From REEB95 sp035934995 (GTDB taxonomy: Bacteria; Pseudomonadota; Alphaproteobacteria; ATCC43930; CGMCC-115725), in NCBI GenBank assembly GCA_035934995.1, contig DASYXI010000048.1:1-64000 (forward strand): a stretch of 64,000 nucleotides of DNA. Direction: 5' to 3'. A program made the translations under genes and the position numbers. Shown here piece by piece: positions 46,456-54,600 of the stretch (position 1 is the stretch's first letter; each line of letters opens with the position of its first letter). Below the pieces are notes generated by a model. The model saw only the letters and a program-made list of their open reading frames with translations, was not told where the DNA came from and made no database searches.

Positions 46456-47745
46456 ATGGACAAGATTCGCATCCGCGGCGGCCGGCCCCTGCACGGTTCG
46501 ATCGCGATCGGCGGCGCCAAGAATGCGGCCCTGCCGCTGATGACCGCTTGTTTGCTGACGGACGAGCCGCTCGTTATCAAGAACCTGCCGTTCCTGGCCG
46601 ACATCACCACCCTGTCGCACCTGCTGGTGCAGCACGGCGTCTCGGTCAACATGCCGGGTGCCGAGGCAGCGGACGAGCAGGGCCATGTGCTCGAGCTGCG
46701 CGCCAAACGCATCGTCTCGACCACCGCGCCTTACGATCTGGTGCGCCGCATGCGCGCGAGCGTTCTGGTGCTGGGGCCGCTGGTCGCGCGGCTTGGCCAG
46801 GCGCGCGTGTCGTTGCCCGGCGGCTGCGCCATCGGCACGCGGCCGGTCGACCTTCATATCAAGGCGCTCGAATCGCTCGGCGCCACCATCGCCATCGAAA
46901 AGGGCTACATCCACGCCACGGCGCCCAAGGGACTCAAAGGCGGCGAGATCGTCTTTCCGTCGGTCTCCGTTGGCGCCACCGAAAATGCGTTGATGGCGGC
47001 GGCGCTCGCCGACGGCACGAGCGTCATCGTCAACGCCGCGCGCGAGCCCGAGATCGGCGATCTCGCGCGCTGCCTCAACAGCATGGGCGCCAAGATCGAA
47101 GGCGCCGGCAGCGAGCGCATCACCGTCACCGGCGTTTCGCGGCTGCACGGTGCGACGCACAGCGTCATTCCGGATCGCATCGAGACCGGCACCTACATGA
47201 TGGCGGCGGCGATCACCGGCGGCGCGATCGAGCTGGTCGGCGCGTCCTATGACATGGTGGCGGCCGCCGCGCAGGCGATGGAAGGCACCGGCGTCGCTGT
47301 CGAGCGGCTGCCGGGCAGCATCAAGGTCAGCCGCCATGCCAACCGCCTCAAGGGCATCGACGTCGCCACCGCGCCGTTCCCCGGCTTTCCGACCGATCTC
47401 CAGGCGCAGTTCATGGCGCTGATGGCGACCGCCGACGGTGATTCGATCATCACCGAGACGATTTTCGAGAACCGCTTCATGCACGTGCCCGAGTTGAACC
47501 GCATGGGAGCCGACATCACGGTGCAAGGCGCGTCGGCGTCGATCCGCGGCGTCGCGCATCTCACCGGCGCGCCGGTGATGGCGACCGATTTGCGCGCGTC
47601 GGTGTCGCTGGTGCTGGCCGGCCTCGCCGCCGAAGGCGAGACCGTCGTCAACCGCGTCTATCATCTCGATCGCGGTTACGAGCGGCTCGAAGCCAAGCTC
47701 GCCGCTTGCGGCGCCGCGATCGAACGCGTGGGCGGCGAGGGCTGA
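46456..47745 (+). CDS. murA: UDP-N-acetylglucosamine 1-carboxyvinyltransferase
   Basis: A 429-residue cytoplasmic enzyme catalysing the first committed step of peptidoglycan synthesis, enolpyruvyl transfer to UDP-GlcNAc. The N-terminus GGRPLHGSIAIGGAKNAALP and the active-site loop SLPGGCAIGTRPVDLH with C124 (the fosfomycin target) are clear. Two EPSP-synthase-like lobes make up the length. The DUF2948 gene follows after 7 bases. Confidence 0.97.
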   Translation: MDKIRIRGGRPLHGSIAIGGAKNAALPLMTACLLTDEPLVIKNLPFLADITTLSHLLVQHGVSVNMPGAEAADEQGHVLELRAKRIVSTTAPYDLVRRMRASVLVLGPLVARLGQARVSLPGGCAIGTRPVDLHIKALESLGATIAIEKGYIHATAPKGLKGGEIVFPSVSVGATENALMAAALADGTSVIVNAAREPEIGDLARCLNSMGAKIEGAGSERITVTGVSRLHGATHSVIPDRIETGTYMMAAAITGGAIELVGASYDMVAAAAQAMEGTGVAVERLPGSIKVSRHANRLKGIDVATAPFPGFPTDLQAQFMALMATADGDSIITETIFENRFMHVPELNRMGADITVQGASASIRGVAHLTGAPVMATDLRASVSLVLAGLAAEGETVVNRVYHLDRGYERLEAKLAACGAAIERVGGEG

Positions 47746-47752
47746 GCGCGCT

Positions 47753-48211
47753 ATGGCGAGCCGCGCGGAGCCGGATCGCGGGCCGACGCGGCTCCGTCTC
47801 AAGGCCGAAGACGACGAAGATCTGGCGGTGATCTCGACCGTGCTGCAAGACGCCATGGTCCTGGTCGGCGACATGACCTACGAGGCCGATGAGCGGCGCT
47901 TTGTCCTGGTCGCCAATCGCTTCCGGCGCGAAAGCGAAACTCCGGGTGCGCGCGGCGGCGAGCGGGTGATGAGCGGCCTGCGCGTCGATGGCGTCACCGC
48001 GGTCAAGCGGCGCGACGTCGATCCGCACGACGCCGACCGGCTTCTGGTGCTGCTGGCGGTGCGGGCGGCGCCGGGCGCGCTTTATCTCGATTTCGCCGCC
48101 GGCGCCAGCATTCGGCTGGAATCCACAAGCATCCTGTGCCATTTAGATGACTTCGGCGAGCCTTGGCCAACGCGTTTCCGCCCGCGCCATCCGGATGAGG
48201 ACGCGGGCTAG
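47753..48211 (+). CDS. DUF2948 family protein
   Basis: A 152-residue protein. The family opening LRLKAEDDEDLAVISTVLQDAM and the block RRFVLVANRFRRE are present, with LYLDFAAGASIRLE near the C-terminus. The function is unknown. Its fixed position between murA and hisG in alphaproteobacteria is as I know it from the group. The ATG at 47753 is 7 bases after the murA stop, so it is cotranscribed with murA. Confidence 0.85.
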   Translation: MASRAEPDRGPTRLRLKAEDDEDLAVISTVLQDAMVLVGDMTYEADERRFVLVANRFRRESETPGARGGERVMSGLRVDGVTAVKRRDVDPHDADRLLVLLAVRAAPGALYLDFAAGASIRLESTSILCHLDDFGEPWPTRFRPRHPDEDAG

Positions 48212-48257
48212 GGCCCGTCTTCGTCCGTTTCCGCCTTTATCGCCATTGGAGTGATCG

Positions 48258-48920
48258 TTGCTCGGTAACGAAACGCTAGTGCTGGCGCTGCCCAAAGGGC
48301 GCATCCTCGACGAGGTGGTGCCCGTGGTGAAGCGCGCCGGAATCGAAATCGAGCGCGAGTTCGACGATCCGAACACGCGCAAGCTCCGCTTCCGCACCAA
48401 TCACGACAACCTCGACGTCATCCGCGTGCGCAATTTCGACGTCGCCACTTTCGTTGCTTTCGGCGGCGCACACATGGGCATCGCCGGCAGCGACGTGCTG
48501 ATGGAATTCGAGTACGCCGAAATCTACGCGCCGCTCGATCTCGGCGTCGGCAAGTGCCGTCTTGTCGTCGCCGCGCCGGCGGAGGATCTCGGCCACGACG
48601 ATCCGGGGCGCTGGAGCGCCGTGCGCATCGCGACCAAATATCCCGAGATCACGCGCCGGCATTTCGCCGGCCGCGGCGTGCAGGCCGAATGCATCAAGCT
48701 CAACGGCGCGATGGAACTTGCGCCAGGGATGGGCTTGTCGCGTCGCATCGTCGATCTCGTCGCCACCGGCCAAACCTTGCGCGAGAACGGCCTGGTCGAG
48801 ATCGAACACATCGCCGACGTGACGTCGCGCTTCGTCGTCAACCGCGTCGCGCTCAAGACGCGCAACACCGAGATCGATCCGTGGATCGAGCGCTTCCGCG
48901 AGGCCGCCCGTGCCGCTTAG
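48258..48920 (+). CDS. hisG: ATP phosphoribosyltransferase, short form
   Basis: The 220-residue catalytic subunit of the first histidine-biosynthesis step. LVLALPKGRILDEV, FVAFGGAHMGIAGSDVLME and CIKLNGAMELAPGMGLS are diagnostic. Being short, without the C-terminal ACT-like regulatory domain, it should need HisZ for activity and feedback. The start is TTG 48258 with GGAG 6 bases upstream. Its end overlaps the hisD start. Confidence 0.95.
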   Translation: MLGNETLVLALPKGRILDEVVPVVKRAGIEIEREFDDPNTRKLRFRTNHDNLDVIRVRNFDVATFVAFGGAHMGIAGSDVLMEFEYAEIYAPLDLGVGKCRLVVAAPAEDLGHDDPGRWSAVRIATKYPEITRRHFAGRGVQAECIKLNGAMELAPGMGLSRRIVDLVATGQTLRENGLVEIEHIADVTSRFVVNRVALKTRNTEIDPWIERFREAARAA

Positions 48921-50214
48921 GCTCGACAGCGCGGCGCGCAGCTTCGCGAAGGATTTCGCCGCGCTGCTCGATTTGAAGCGCGAGCTGGCGGCCGATGTCG
49001 ACGCTGCGGTCGGCGCGATCCTCAACGACGTCAAGGCGCGCGGCGACGCCGCCGTCATCGAACACACGCGCCGGCTCGACAGGCTCGATCTGACCGCCGC
49101 CAAGCTGCGCGTGTCGCCGGCCGAGATCGCCGCCGCCAAGGCGCAATGCGCTACCGAGACGCTCAAGGCGCTGAGCCTCGCGGCGGCGCGCATCGAGGCC
49201 TATCACCGCAAGCAGGTGCCGCAGGATCTCGATTACACCGATCCCGCCGGCGTGCGGCTCGGCGCGCGCTGGCAACCGATTGGCGCTGTCGGCATCTACG
49301 TACCCGGCGGCAGCGCCGCCTATCCGTCGTCGGCGCTGATGAACGCGCTGCCGGCCAAGGTCGCCGGCGTGCCGCGCGTCGCCATGGTCGTGCCGGCGCC
49401 GGAAGGCGCGCTTAATCCGCTGGTGTTGGCCGCGGCCGATCTCGCCGGCGTCGGCGAGATTTATCGCATCGGCGGCGCGCAGGCGATCGGTGCGCTGGCT
49501 TACGGCACCGCGACCATCGCGCCGGTCGACAAGATCGTCGGTCCCGGCAATGCCTATGTCGCGGCGGCCAAGCGCCGCGTCTACGGTCAGGTCGGCATCG
49601 ATATGATCGCCGGTCCGTCCGAGATCTTGGTTCTGGCCGACGCCAAGAACGATCCGGCGTGGATCGCCATCGACCTGCTGTCGCAGGCCGAGCACGACGC
49701 CGCGGCGCAGGCCATCCTGATCACCGACGATGCCAAGTTCGCCGATGCCGTCGCCGCCGCGGTCGAGAGCGCGCTCAAGACGCTGCCGCGCCGCGCCATT
49801 GCCGGCGAAAGCTGGCAACGCTTTGGCGCCATCGTCGTGATCCAGCGTTGGGACGAGGCCGCCGATCTGGTCAATCGTCTCGCGCCCGAGCATCTCGAAA
49901 TCGCCGTCGACGACGCGGTGACGCTCGCCGCCGACATCCGCAACGCCGGCGCGATCTTCCTCGGCCGCCACACGCCGGAGGCTGTCGGCGATTACGTTGC
50001 CGGTCCGAACCACGTGCTGCCGACGGCGCGCAGCGCGCGGTTCTCGTCGGGCCTGTCGGTGCTCGATTTCATGAAGCGCACGTCGCTGGTGCGATGCGAC
50101 GCCACGAGCCTCAACGCCATCGGACCGGCGGCGGTGACGCTCGCCAAGGCCGAAGGGCTCGACGCGCACGCGCTGTCGATCGCGATCCGTCTCAACCTGC
50201 CGCGCGGCTCTTAA
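48910..50214 (+). CDS. hisD: Histidinol dehydrogenase
   Basis: A 434-residue zinc- and NAD-dependent enzyme for the last two steps of histidine synthesis. GIYVPGGSAAYPSSALMNALPAK, VGPGNAYVAAAKRRVYGQVGIDM and LSQAEHDAAAQAILI are typical, with LAPEHLEI in the C-terminal part. The GTG start at 48910 lies within the last codons of hisG (11-base overlap), so the two are coupled. Confidence 0.97.
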   Translation: MPLRLDSAARSFAKDFAALLDLKRELAADVDAAVGAILNDVKARGDAAVIEHTRRLDRLDLTAAKLRVSPAEIAAAKAQCATETLKALSLAAARIEAYHRKQVPQDLDYTDPAGVRLGARWQPIGAVGIYVPGGSAAYPSSALMNALPAKVAGVPRVAMVVPAPEGALNPLVLAAADLAGVGEIYRIGGAQAIGALAYGTATIAPVDKIVGPGNAYVAAAKRRVYGQVGIDMIAGPSEILVLADAKNDPAWIAIDLLSQAEHDAAAQAILITDDAKFADAVAAAVESALKTLPRRAIAGESWQRFGAIVVIQRWDEAADLVNRLAPEHLEIAVDDAVTLAADIRNAGAIFLGRHTPEAVGDYVAGPNHVLPTARSARFSSGLSVLDFMKRTSLVRCDATSLNAIGPAAVTLAKAEGLDAHALSIAIRLNLPRGS

Positions 50215-50230
50215 CGAAAGCCGAGTTGGC

Positions 50231-50704
50231 ATGAACGCGTCGCTGCATCGCATCGCCCAGGTCACGCTCGACGAGAAGACGGTCATCCGCCGCAACAGCG
50301 ACGTCGAGCACGAACGCGCGGTCGCCATCGCCGATCTGCTCGAGCAGAACAGCTTCGTGCCGAAGTCCGGCGTCGCCGGTCCGTTCAACCTGCATCTCAG
50401 CATCGCCGAGGAGCGGCTGGTGCTGGACGTGCGCGATGCGACCGATAAGCCGCTCGAACGCTTGACCCTGTCGCTCGCGCCCTTCCGCGGCTTGGTCAAA
50501 GACTATTTCCTGGTTTGCGAGAGCTATTTCAGCGCCGTGAAGACAGCCGATCCGTCGCGCATCGAAGCCATCGACATGGGCCGGCGCAGCCTGCACAACG
50601 AAGGCTCGCAGCTGATGCGCGACAAGCTCGTCGACACGGTCGAACTCGATTTCAACACGGCGCGGCGGCTGTTCACGCTGCTTTGCGTCCTGCACATCCG
50701 CTAG
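50231..50704 (+). CDS. UPF0262 family protein
   Basis: A 157-residue alphaproteobacterial conserved protein. LDEKTVIRRNSDVEHERAVAI, FNLHLSIAEERLVLDV and GRRSLHNEGSQLMRDKL match the family as I know it. Function is not established. It starts 16 bases after hisD and continues the conserved block toward infA. Confidence 0.88.
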   Translation: MNASLHRIAQVTLDEKTVIRRNSDVEHERAVAIADLLEQNSFVPKSGVAGPFNLHLSIAEERLVLDVRDATDKPLERLTLSLAPFRGLVKDYFLVCESYFSAVKTADPSRIEAIDMGRRSLHNEGSQLMRDKLVDTVELDFNTARRLFTLLCVLHIR

Positions 50705-50804
50705 GCTCCGCGACGGTGCGTGCGCGCCGCAAAGGTCGCGAAAAACGCCGTGTTGGCCGGGGTTTGACCGGAAAGGACTTGACCGAAACCGGACCTCTAA
50801 GGAT

Positions 50805-50822
50805 GTTTGAGCCTCCTCAAAC
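50805..50822 (+). promoter_or_regulatory. Hairpin in the infA leader
   Basis: GTTTGAG-CCTC-CTCAAAC, a 7-bp perfect stem 12 bases before the infA start. No T-run follows, so it may stabilise or tune the leader rather than terminate. Two TTGACC hexamers (near 50764 and 50779) upstream are candidate -35 elements. Confidence 0.4.
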
Positions 50823-50834
50823 GGCGGTCAGGGA

Positions 50835-51053
50835 ATGCCGAAAGAAGAGTTGATTGAGTTCTCCGGAACGGTGACCGAGCTCCTGCCCAACGCGATGTTC
50901 AGGGTCAAGCTCGACAACGACCACGTCGTCCTCGCGCACACGTCGGGCAAGATGCGCAAGAACCGCATCCGCGTCCTCGCCGGCGACCGGGTCAATGTCG
51001 AGATGACGCCGTACGACCTGACCAAGGGCCGGATCACCTTCCGCTTCAAGTAA
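50835..51053 (+). CDS. infA: Translation initiation factor IF-1
   Basis: The 72-residue OB-fold factor that binds the ribosomal A site during initiation. MPKEELIEFSGTVTELLPNA and the block MRKNRIRVLAGDRVNVEMTPYD are diagnostic. ATG 50835 follows a GGTCAGGGA stretch. It is 14 bases ahead of maf. Confidence 0.97.
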   Translation: MPKEELIEFSGTVTELLPNAMFRVKLDNDHVVLAHTSGKMRKNRIRVLAGDRVNVEMTPYDLTKGRITFRFK

Positions 51054-51066
51054 TCCCGTTAGACAC

Positions 51067-51663
51067 GTGAACAACCTGCGTTTCGTGCTGGCGTCGGCGT
51101 CACCGCGCCGTGCCACGCTGTTGGCGCAGATCGGCCTCGAACCCGACGCCGTGGTGCCGGCCGATGTCGACGAGACGCTGCGTGACGACGAGACGCCGAC
51201 GACGCACGCGTTGCGGTTGGCCGAAGAAAAGGCGCGCGCAATCGCAAAGCGTGAGTCAGGCGCGTTCGTGCTCGGCGCCGATACCGTCGTCGCCTGTGGC
51301 CGGCGCATTCTCGGCAAGCCCGCGACCGAGGACGAAGCGCGGCGCTGCCTGGCGTTGCTGTCGGGCCGCCGTCATCGTGTGCATGGCGGCATCGCGGTGG
51401 TGACGCCCGCCGGAAAGGTCGCGAGCCGCCGTGTCGAAACCGCGGTGCTGTTCAAGCGGCTGACGGATGACGAGATCGAAGGCTACATCGTGTCGGGCGA
51501 ATGGCGCGGCAAGGCCGGCGGCTATGCGATCCAGGAACGCGCCGCGCGCTTCGTGCGCGGCATCGTCGGTTCCTACTCGAACGTCGTCGGCTTGCCGCTG
51601 TACGAAACCGTCGCGCTGCTCGCCGGTCAGGGCTATGCGCCGGCGTCGCGGCTCGGCCGATGA
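51067..51663 (+). CDS. maf: Maf-family nucleotide pyrophosphatase
   Basis: A 198-residue nucleoside triphosphate pyrophosphatase that hydrolyses non-canonical or specific dNTP/NTPs. The signature SASPRR lies near residues 10-15, ALRLAEEKARA follows, then LGADTVVACGRRILGKP and GEWRGKAGGYAIQERAA. Start is GTG 51067. The stop overlaps the next gene as ATGA. Confidence 0.93.
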   Translation: MNNLRFVLASASPRRATLLAQIGLEPDAVVPADVDETLRDDETPTTHALRLAEEKARAIAKRESGAFVLGADTVVACGRRILGKPATEDEARRCLALLSGRRHRVHGGIAVVTPAGKVASRRVETAVLFKRLTDDEIEGYIVSGEWRGKAGGYAIQERAARFVRGIVGSYSNVVGLPLYETVALLAGQGYAPASRLGR

Positions 51664-52598
51664 AACGCGAGATCGCGATCGCCGCGTCGAGCGGCGAGCT
51701 GTGGGCTGCGCTCAACGAGGACGGACAGGTTATCGAGCTGCGCGCCACCAGCGGCGGCAGCGCGAGCCGGGTCGGCGAGATCTGGCTGGCGCGGATTGTC
51801 GCGCTACGGCCTGAGTTGCCGGCGGCGCTGGTCGATATCGGCTTGGCGCGCCCGGTCTTGCTCAGCGCCGAGGATGTGACGCCGAAGTCGCGTTTCAAAA
51901 TCTTGCGCGAAGGCGAGGCGGTCGTCATTGAGATCGCCAAGGACGCGCGCGCGGACAAGGCGGCGGGCGTCACCATGCGTCTGTCGCGCGCGCTCGCGCC
52001 GCCGGCGAACGGCAAGCCGCCGCAACGTCTCGATGAGCCGGCGCCCGCTGTTGCGGCATTAATTGCGCCGTGGCTCGATCCGGCGCCGGACGCGATCGCG
52101 GTCGACGACCGCGCGATCTACGCCGACCTGCGCAACTGGCTCCGTGTTCGCCATCCGGCGCTGGTCACCGGTCTCGTTGCAGCGAACGAAGCGCTTTATG
52201 AGTCATCCGGCATCGCCGACGCGGTCGAGCAGGCGCTCGCGCCGCATTTGGCGCTTCCCGGCGGCGGGTTTCTGCTGGTCGAGCCGACGGCGCTCGGCGT
52301 CGCGGTCGACGTCGACAGCGGCACGGCGCGGTCGGCGGTCGCGGTCAATCTCGAGGCGGCGCGCGCAATCGCGCGGCAAATCCGCTTACGCAATCTCTCC
52401 GGGCCGATGATCGTCGGCTTCGTCGGCATGAAAGGTAAAGGCGAACGCGCGCGCGTACTCGCGACGTTGGCGAAAGCGTTGGCGCGCCACGTGCCGGATT
52501 GTCAGGCGCTCGGCTGGACGCGGCTCGGCCATGTCGAACTGGTGCGCAAGCGCAAGGCGCCGTCACTGGCGGAATCGATCGCGGCCGCGCGCGCTTAG
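51660..52598 (+). CDS. RNase E/G family ribonuclease, short form
   Basis: A 312-residue protein with the core RNase E/G fold. N-terminal S1-like part: residues to about 90, including GEIWLARIVALRPELPAALVDIG. A later block reads FLLVEPTALGVAVDVDSG, then NLEAARAIARQIRLRNLSGPMIVGF, the DNase I-like subdomain with the catalytic-aspartate region. It lacks the zinc-link and small-domain extensions of full RNase G. Such a shortened homologue after maf is a conserved alphaproteobacterial feature. Activity is therefore plausible but uncertain. Confidence 0.82.
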   Translation: MKREIAIAASSGELWAALNEDGQVIELRATSGGSASRVGEIWLARIVALRPELPAALVDIGLARPVLLSAEDVTPKSRFKILREGEAVVIEIAKDARADKAAGVTMRLSRALAPPANGKPPQRLDEPAPAVAALIAPWLDPAPDAIAVDDRAIYADLRNWLRVRHPALVTGLVAANEALYESSGIADAVEQALAPHLALPGGGFLLVEPTALGVAVDVDSGTARSAVAVNLEAARAIARQIRLRNLSGPMIVGFVGMKGKGERARVLATLAKALARHVPDCQALGWTRLGHVELVRKRKAPSLAESIAAARA

Positions 52599-52966
52599 TT
52601 GGTGAGGATGACGCTGCTCGTGGTGGTGCCGTTGCCCGAGCCCGAGCCGCCCGAGCAAGAAAAGCTGTACTGCATGTCGTTGCCGTAATTGTATATTAGG
52701 TGTTGGGCAACGTGCTGGTTTCGACCGCACACGTGTCGCCGACAAGCCGGCGCCAATACCCGAGACGCCGGGCGAAACCGCAAAGGGTGCCGTGCCTATT
52801 CATTGCCGCCGTGTCGATACTTCCGATGGTTTAGATTCTATTGGGCCGGGCTTAACGAGACGTGAACCCGCCCGGAATTGCCGAAAAGTCTGGCAATCCC
52901 GGCCAACCGCGGATTTCCGGCTCGGGACCCTTCGACATTCGGTCCGGCCGGACTTAAATAAAGGGC
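52599..52966. other. 370-base spacer with a possible gene remnant
   Basis: On the minus strand a frame ending at 52595-52597 reads YGNDMQYSFSCSGGSGSG followed by Thr/Ser-rich residues. It looks like the secreted C-terminal end of a protein but has no credible start or ribosome-binding site. It may be the remnant of a decayed gene. The rest shows nothing I can assign. The yacG promoter should lie here. Confidence 0.3.
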
Positions 52967-53176
52967 ATGGACGATGTTCCGCGGCCAAAGCCGGTCCGGC
53001 CCTGTCCGATCTGCGGCAAGCCGGTCGTCATGCGATACCGGCCGTTCTGTTCGCAACGCTGCGCGATGGTCGATCTCGGCCGATGGTTCGGCGGCGGTTA
53101 CCGCGTGCCGACCGACGATAAGCCCGAGGACACGCCGCCGGATGCGCGCACGGGCGACGATGATGAGGACCGGTGA
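52967..53176 (+). CDS. yacG: DNA gyrase inhibitor / zinc-ribbon protein YacG
   Basis: A 69-residue protein with a single zinc finger, C13-x2-C16-x11-C28-x3-C32 (RPCPICGKP...FCSQRC), then the family's MVDLGRWFGGGYRVP segment and an acidic tail. In E. coli YacG binds GyrB and inhibits gyrase. AAAGGGC precedes ATG 52967. It closes the conserved block before tRNA-Phe. Confidence 0.93.
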   Translation: MDDVPRPKPVRPCPICGKPVVMRYRPFCSQRCAMVDLGRWFGGGYRVPTDDKPEDTPPDARTGDDDEDR

Positions 53177-53247
53177 TTCTGCACGGCGCGGAGCCGGGCC
53201 GGCACGACGGGGCTGGAACGCGATATCGTGGCATGATCGCCGCCCTC

Positions 53248-53318
53248 GTCATGGCCGGGCTCGACCCGGCCATCCACGACTTGAAGGCGTGGGTGCCCGG
53301 AACAAGTCCGGGCATGAC
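53248..53318. repeat. Dispersed palindromic repeat, family B (second copy)
   Basis: GTCATGGCCGGGC...CCCGGCCATCCACG, then the arm GGGTGCCCGG...CCGGGCATGAC. It is the same family as 2431-2502 with the two stems in reverse order. It lies between yacG and tRNA-Phe. Confidence 0.75.
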
Positions 53319-53410
53319 AAAAAACATCATGACCAGCCGCGACGCGAACCGGCGCGTCGGCTGGACACGCATGGTCAATTCTGCGATAAGCGCGCCGCTC
53401 GATGGGAAGC

Positions 53411-53486
53411 GCCCAGGTAGCTCAGTTGGTAGAGCACGTGACTGAAAATCACGGTGTCGGTGGTTCGATTCCGCCCCTGGGCACCA
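53411..53486 (+). tRNA. tRNA-Phe (anticodon GAA)
   Basis: A cloverleaf with acceptor stem GCCCAGG/CCTGGGC, discriminator A and encoded CCA. The anticodon stem CGTGA/TCACG encloses CTGAAAA; the T-arm contains GGTTCGATTCC. It follows yacG, as in many alphaproteobacteria. Confidence 0.95.
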
Positions 53487-53554
53487 TCGCCGGCGGGTGC
53501 ATCGAACGACATCTCACCAGACCCGATCCGACAAACAGGGCGAGGGAATAAGGT

Positions 53555-54079
53555 ATGGGCCGGATCGTTTGGGCAGGCGTCGTTGTCGTTTTGGGCGCGG
53601 TCCTCGCCATGCCCGCGCGCGCCCAAACGAACGAAGCCTGCGTGCTTCGGTGCCTCGATCGCGGCCATCTCGATCAGTACTGCCAAGCCGTGTGCACCAA
53701 TGGCGTGCCGGCGGCAGCGCCGGTGGCTCCCAATCGCTCATCGGCGCCGGCGCAGCAACCAGCACCACCGTTGGCCACGCAATCGCCGCCCGCCGCGCCG
53801 GCGCCGGCGAATGCACCGCAATCCGCGCCGTCCGTCGTTCAACCCGCACCGCAACCTGCGCAGAATTTCGTCGCGCCGCCGCCGGCGCAGAACGCGGCGC
53901 CGCTGCAACCCGTGCAGAACCAGGCCCCGCCGCAACCCGCGGCCCAGTCAGCGCCGCAACAGGTGGCCAAGCCGCCAGCGTTGCCGGTCAACGAAGCCTG
54001 CTACCTGCGCTGCGTCGATCACGGCCATCTCGATCAGTATTGCCAGCGCGTGTGCACGGTGAAGAGCCCCCCACCCTAA
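53555..54079 (+). CDS. Secreted protein with two twin-CX3C modules and a Pro/Ala/Gln linker
   Basis: A 174-residue predicted periplasmic or surface protein. A signal peptide (residues 1-23, ending MPARA) is followed by module 1 (C29-x3-C33-x9-C43-x3-C47), a roughly 95-residue Pro/Ala/Gln-rich linker, and module 2 (C149-x3-C153-x9-C163-x3-C167). The modules are nearly identical around NEACxLRCxDxGHLDQYCQ. The cysteine pattern predicts a helical hairpin clamped by two disulfides. No known family is recognised. ATG 53555 follows TAAGGT. It stands alone downstream of tRNA-Phe. Confidence 0.75.
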   Translation: MGRIVWAGVVVVLGAVLAMPARAQTNEACVLRCLDRGHLDQYCQAVCTNGVPAAAPVAPNRSSAPAQQPAPPLATQSPPAAPAPANAPQSAPSVVQPAPQPAQNFVAPPPAQNAAPLQPVQNQAPPQPAAQSAPQQVAKPPALPVNEACYLRCVDHGHLDQYCQRVCTVKSPPP

Positions 54080-54109
54080 CCCTCGAGGGGAGTAGGGAAT
54101 GGGAGGGGG
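54066..54109. repeat. Short family-D-like palindrome
   Basis: CCCCCCACCCTAACCCTCGAGGGGAG...GGGAGGGGGTG, a C-rich arm followed by its G-rich complement, overlapping the end of the twin-CX3C gene. It resembles the longer copy at 57810-57899. Confidence 0.5.
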
Positions 54110-54138
54110 TGAATCGCGACACGACGCCGACGGATTTG

Positions 54139-54203
54139 CACCACGGAGACGCAAAGGACACGGAGAAGAATCCTTCCTCTGTGGCCTCCGTGTCTTCGTG
54201 GTG
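54139..54203. repeat. Inverted repeat, family C
   Basis: CACCACGGAGAC...CACGGAG is mirrored by CTCCGTGTCTTCGTGGTG. The 65-bp stem-loop type with CCACGGAG/CTCCGTG ends is widespread as an intergenic repeat in diverse bacteria. Only this copy is seen in the window. Confidence 0.65.
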
Positions 54204-54215
54204 ATTCGTCTTTTT

Positions 54216-54284
54216 CGTCATTGCGAACCCTGTAAGGGCGAAGCAATCCAGAGTGTGGATCGCTTCGCTGTGCTCGCGATGACA
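54216..54284. repeat. Dispersed palindromic repeat, family A (third copy)
   Basis: CGTCATTGCGAAC...GAAGCAATCCAG, a spacer, then GATCGCTTCGC...GCGATGAC. It lies 13 bases after the family C repeat, so three repeat families stack in about 220 bases here. Confidence 0.72.
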
Positions 54285-54600
54285 GTTCACCCTAAGCCTC
54301 TCCCTCGGGCCACCGGTCACGCTCGATCAGCGTTCCTGACCTAAATTGCTGTTTAGTTTTCGCTTTTCTCCGGACCGGCTTACTGGTGCGGCGACCGCGC
54401 ATCCCGATACGCGTGCTCGGCGAACCGGCCAAGTGTAACATCCTTGCCACACCGTTCTGGCATACGTCGCAAAAGCGAGATTCGGTCTTGCCGTCCGCTA
54501 ATCCAATTACGGTATGGTATGCCAACTATAGGGCTCACGTTCGTGGGCTAGTTGAAGAACCAACGGGCGAGCGATCCTGCTCGCGGAGGGGAGTGAAAGC
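54285..54600. other. 316-base upstream region of the outer-membrane barrel gene
   Basis: No supported gene; overlapping frames on both strands lack ribosome-binding sites. A weak promoter is possible: TTGCCG near 54488 followed by GGTATGGTATGCC around 54510. GGAGGGGAG just before 54601 is the ribosome-binding site of the next gene. Confidence 0.35.

Noticed and set aside
52595..52783. Short minus-strand frame after the RNase E/G-like gene, first suspected to be a tmRNA piece
   Set aside because: No tmRNA tag peptide, no tRNA-like ends and no pseudoknot pattern; kept only as a possible gene remnant.
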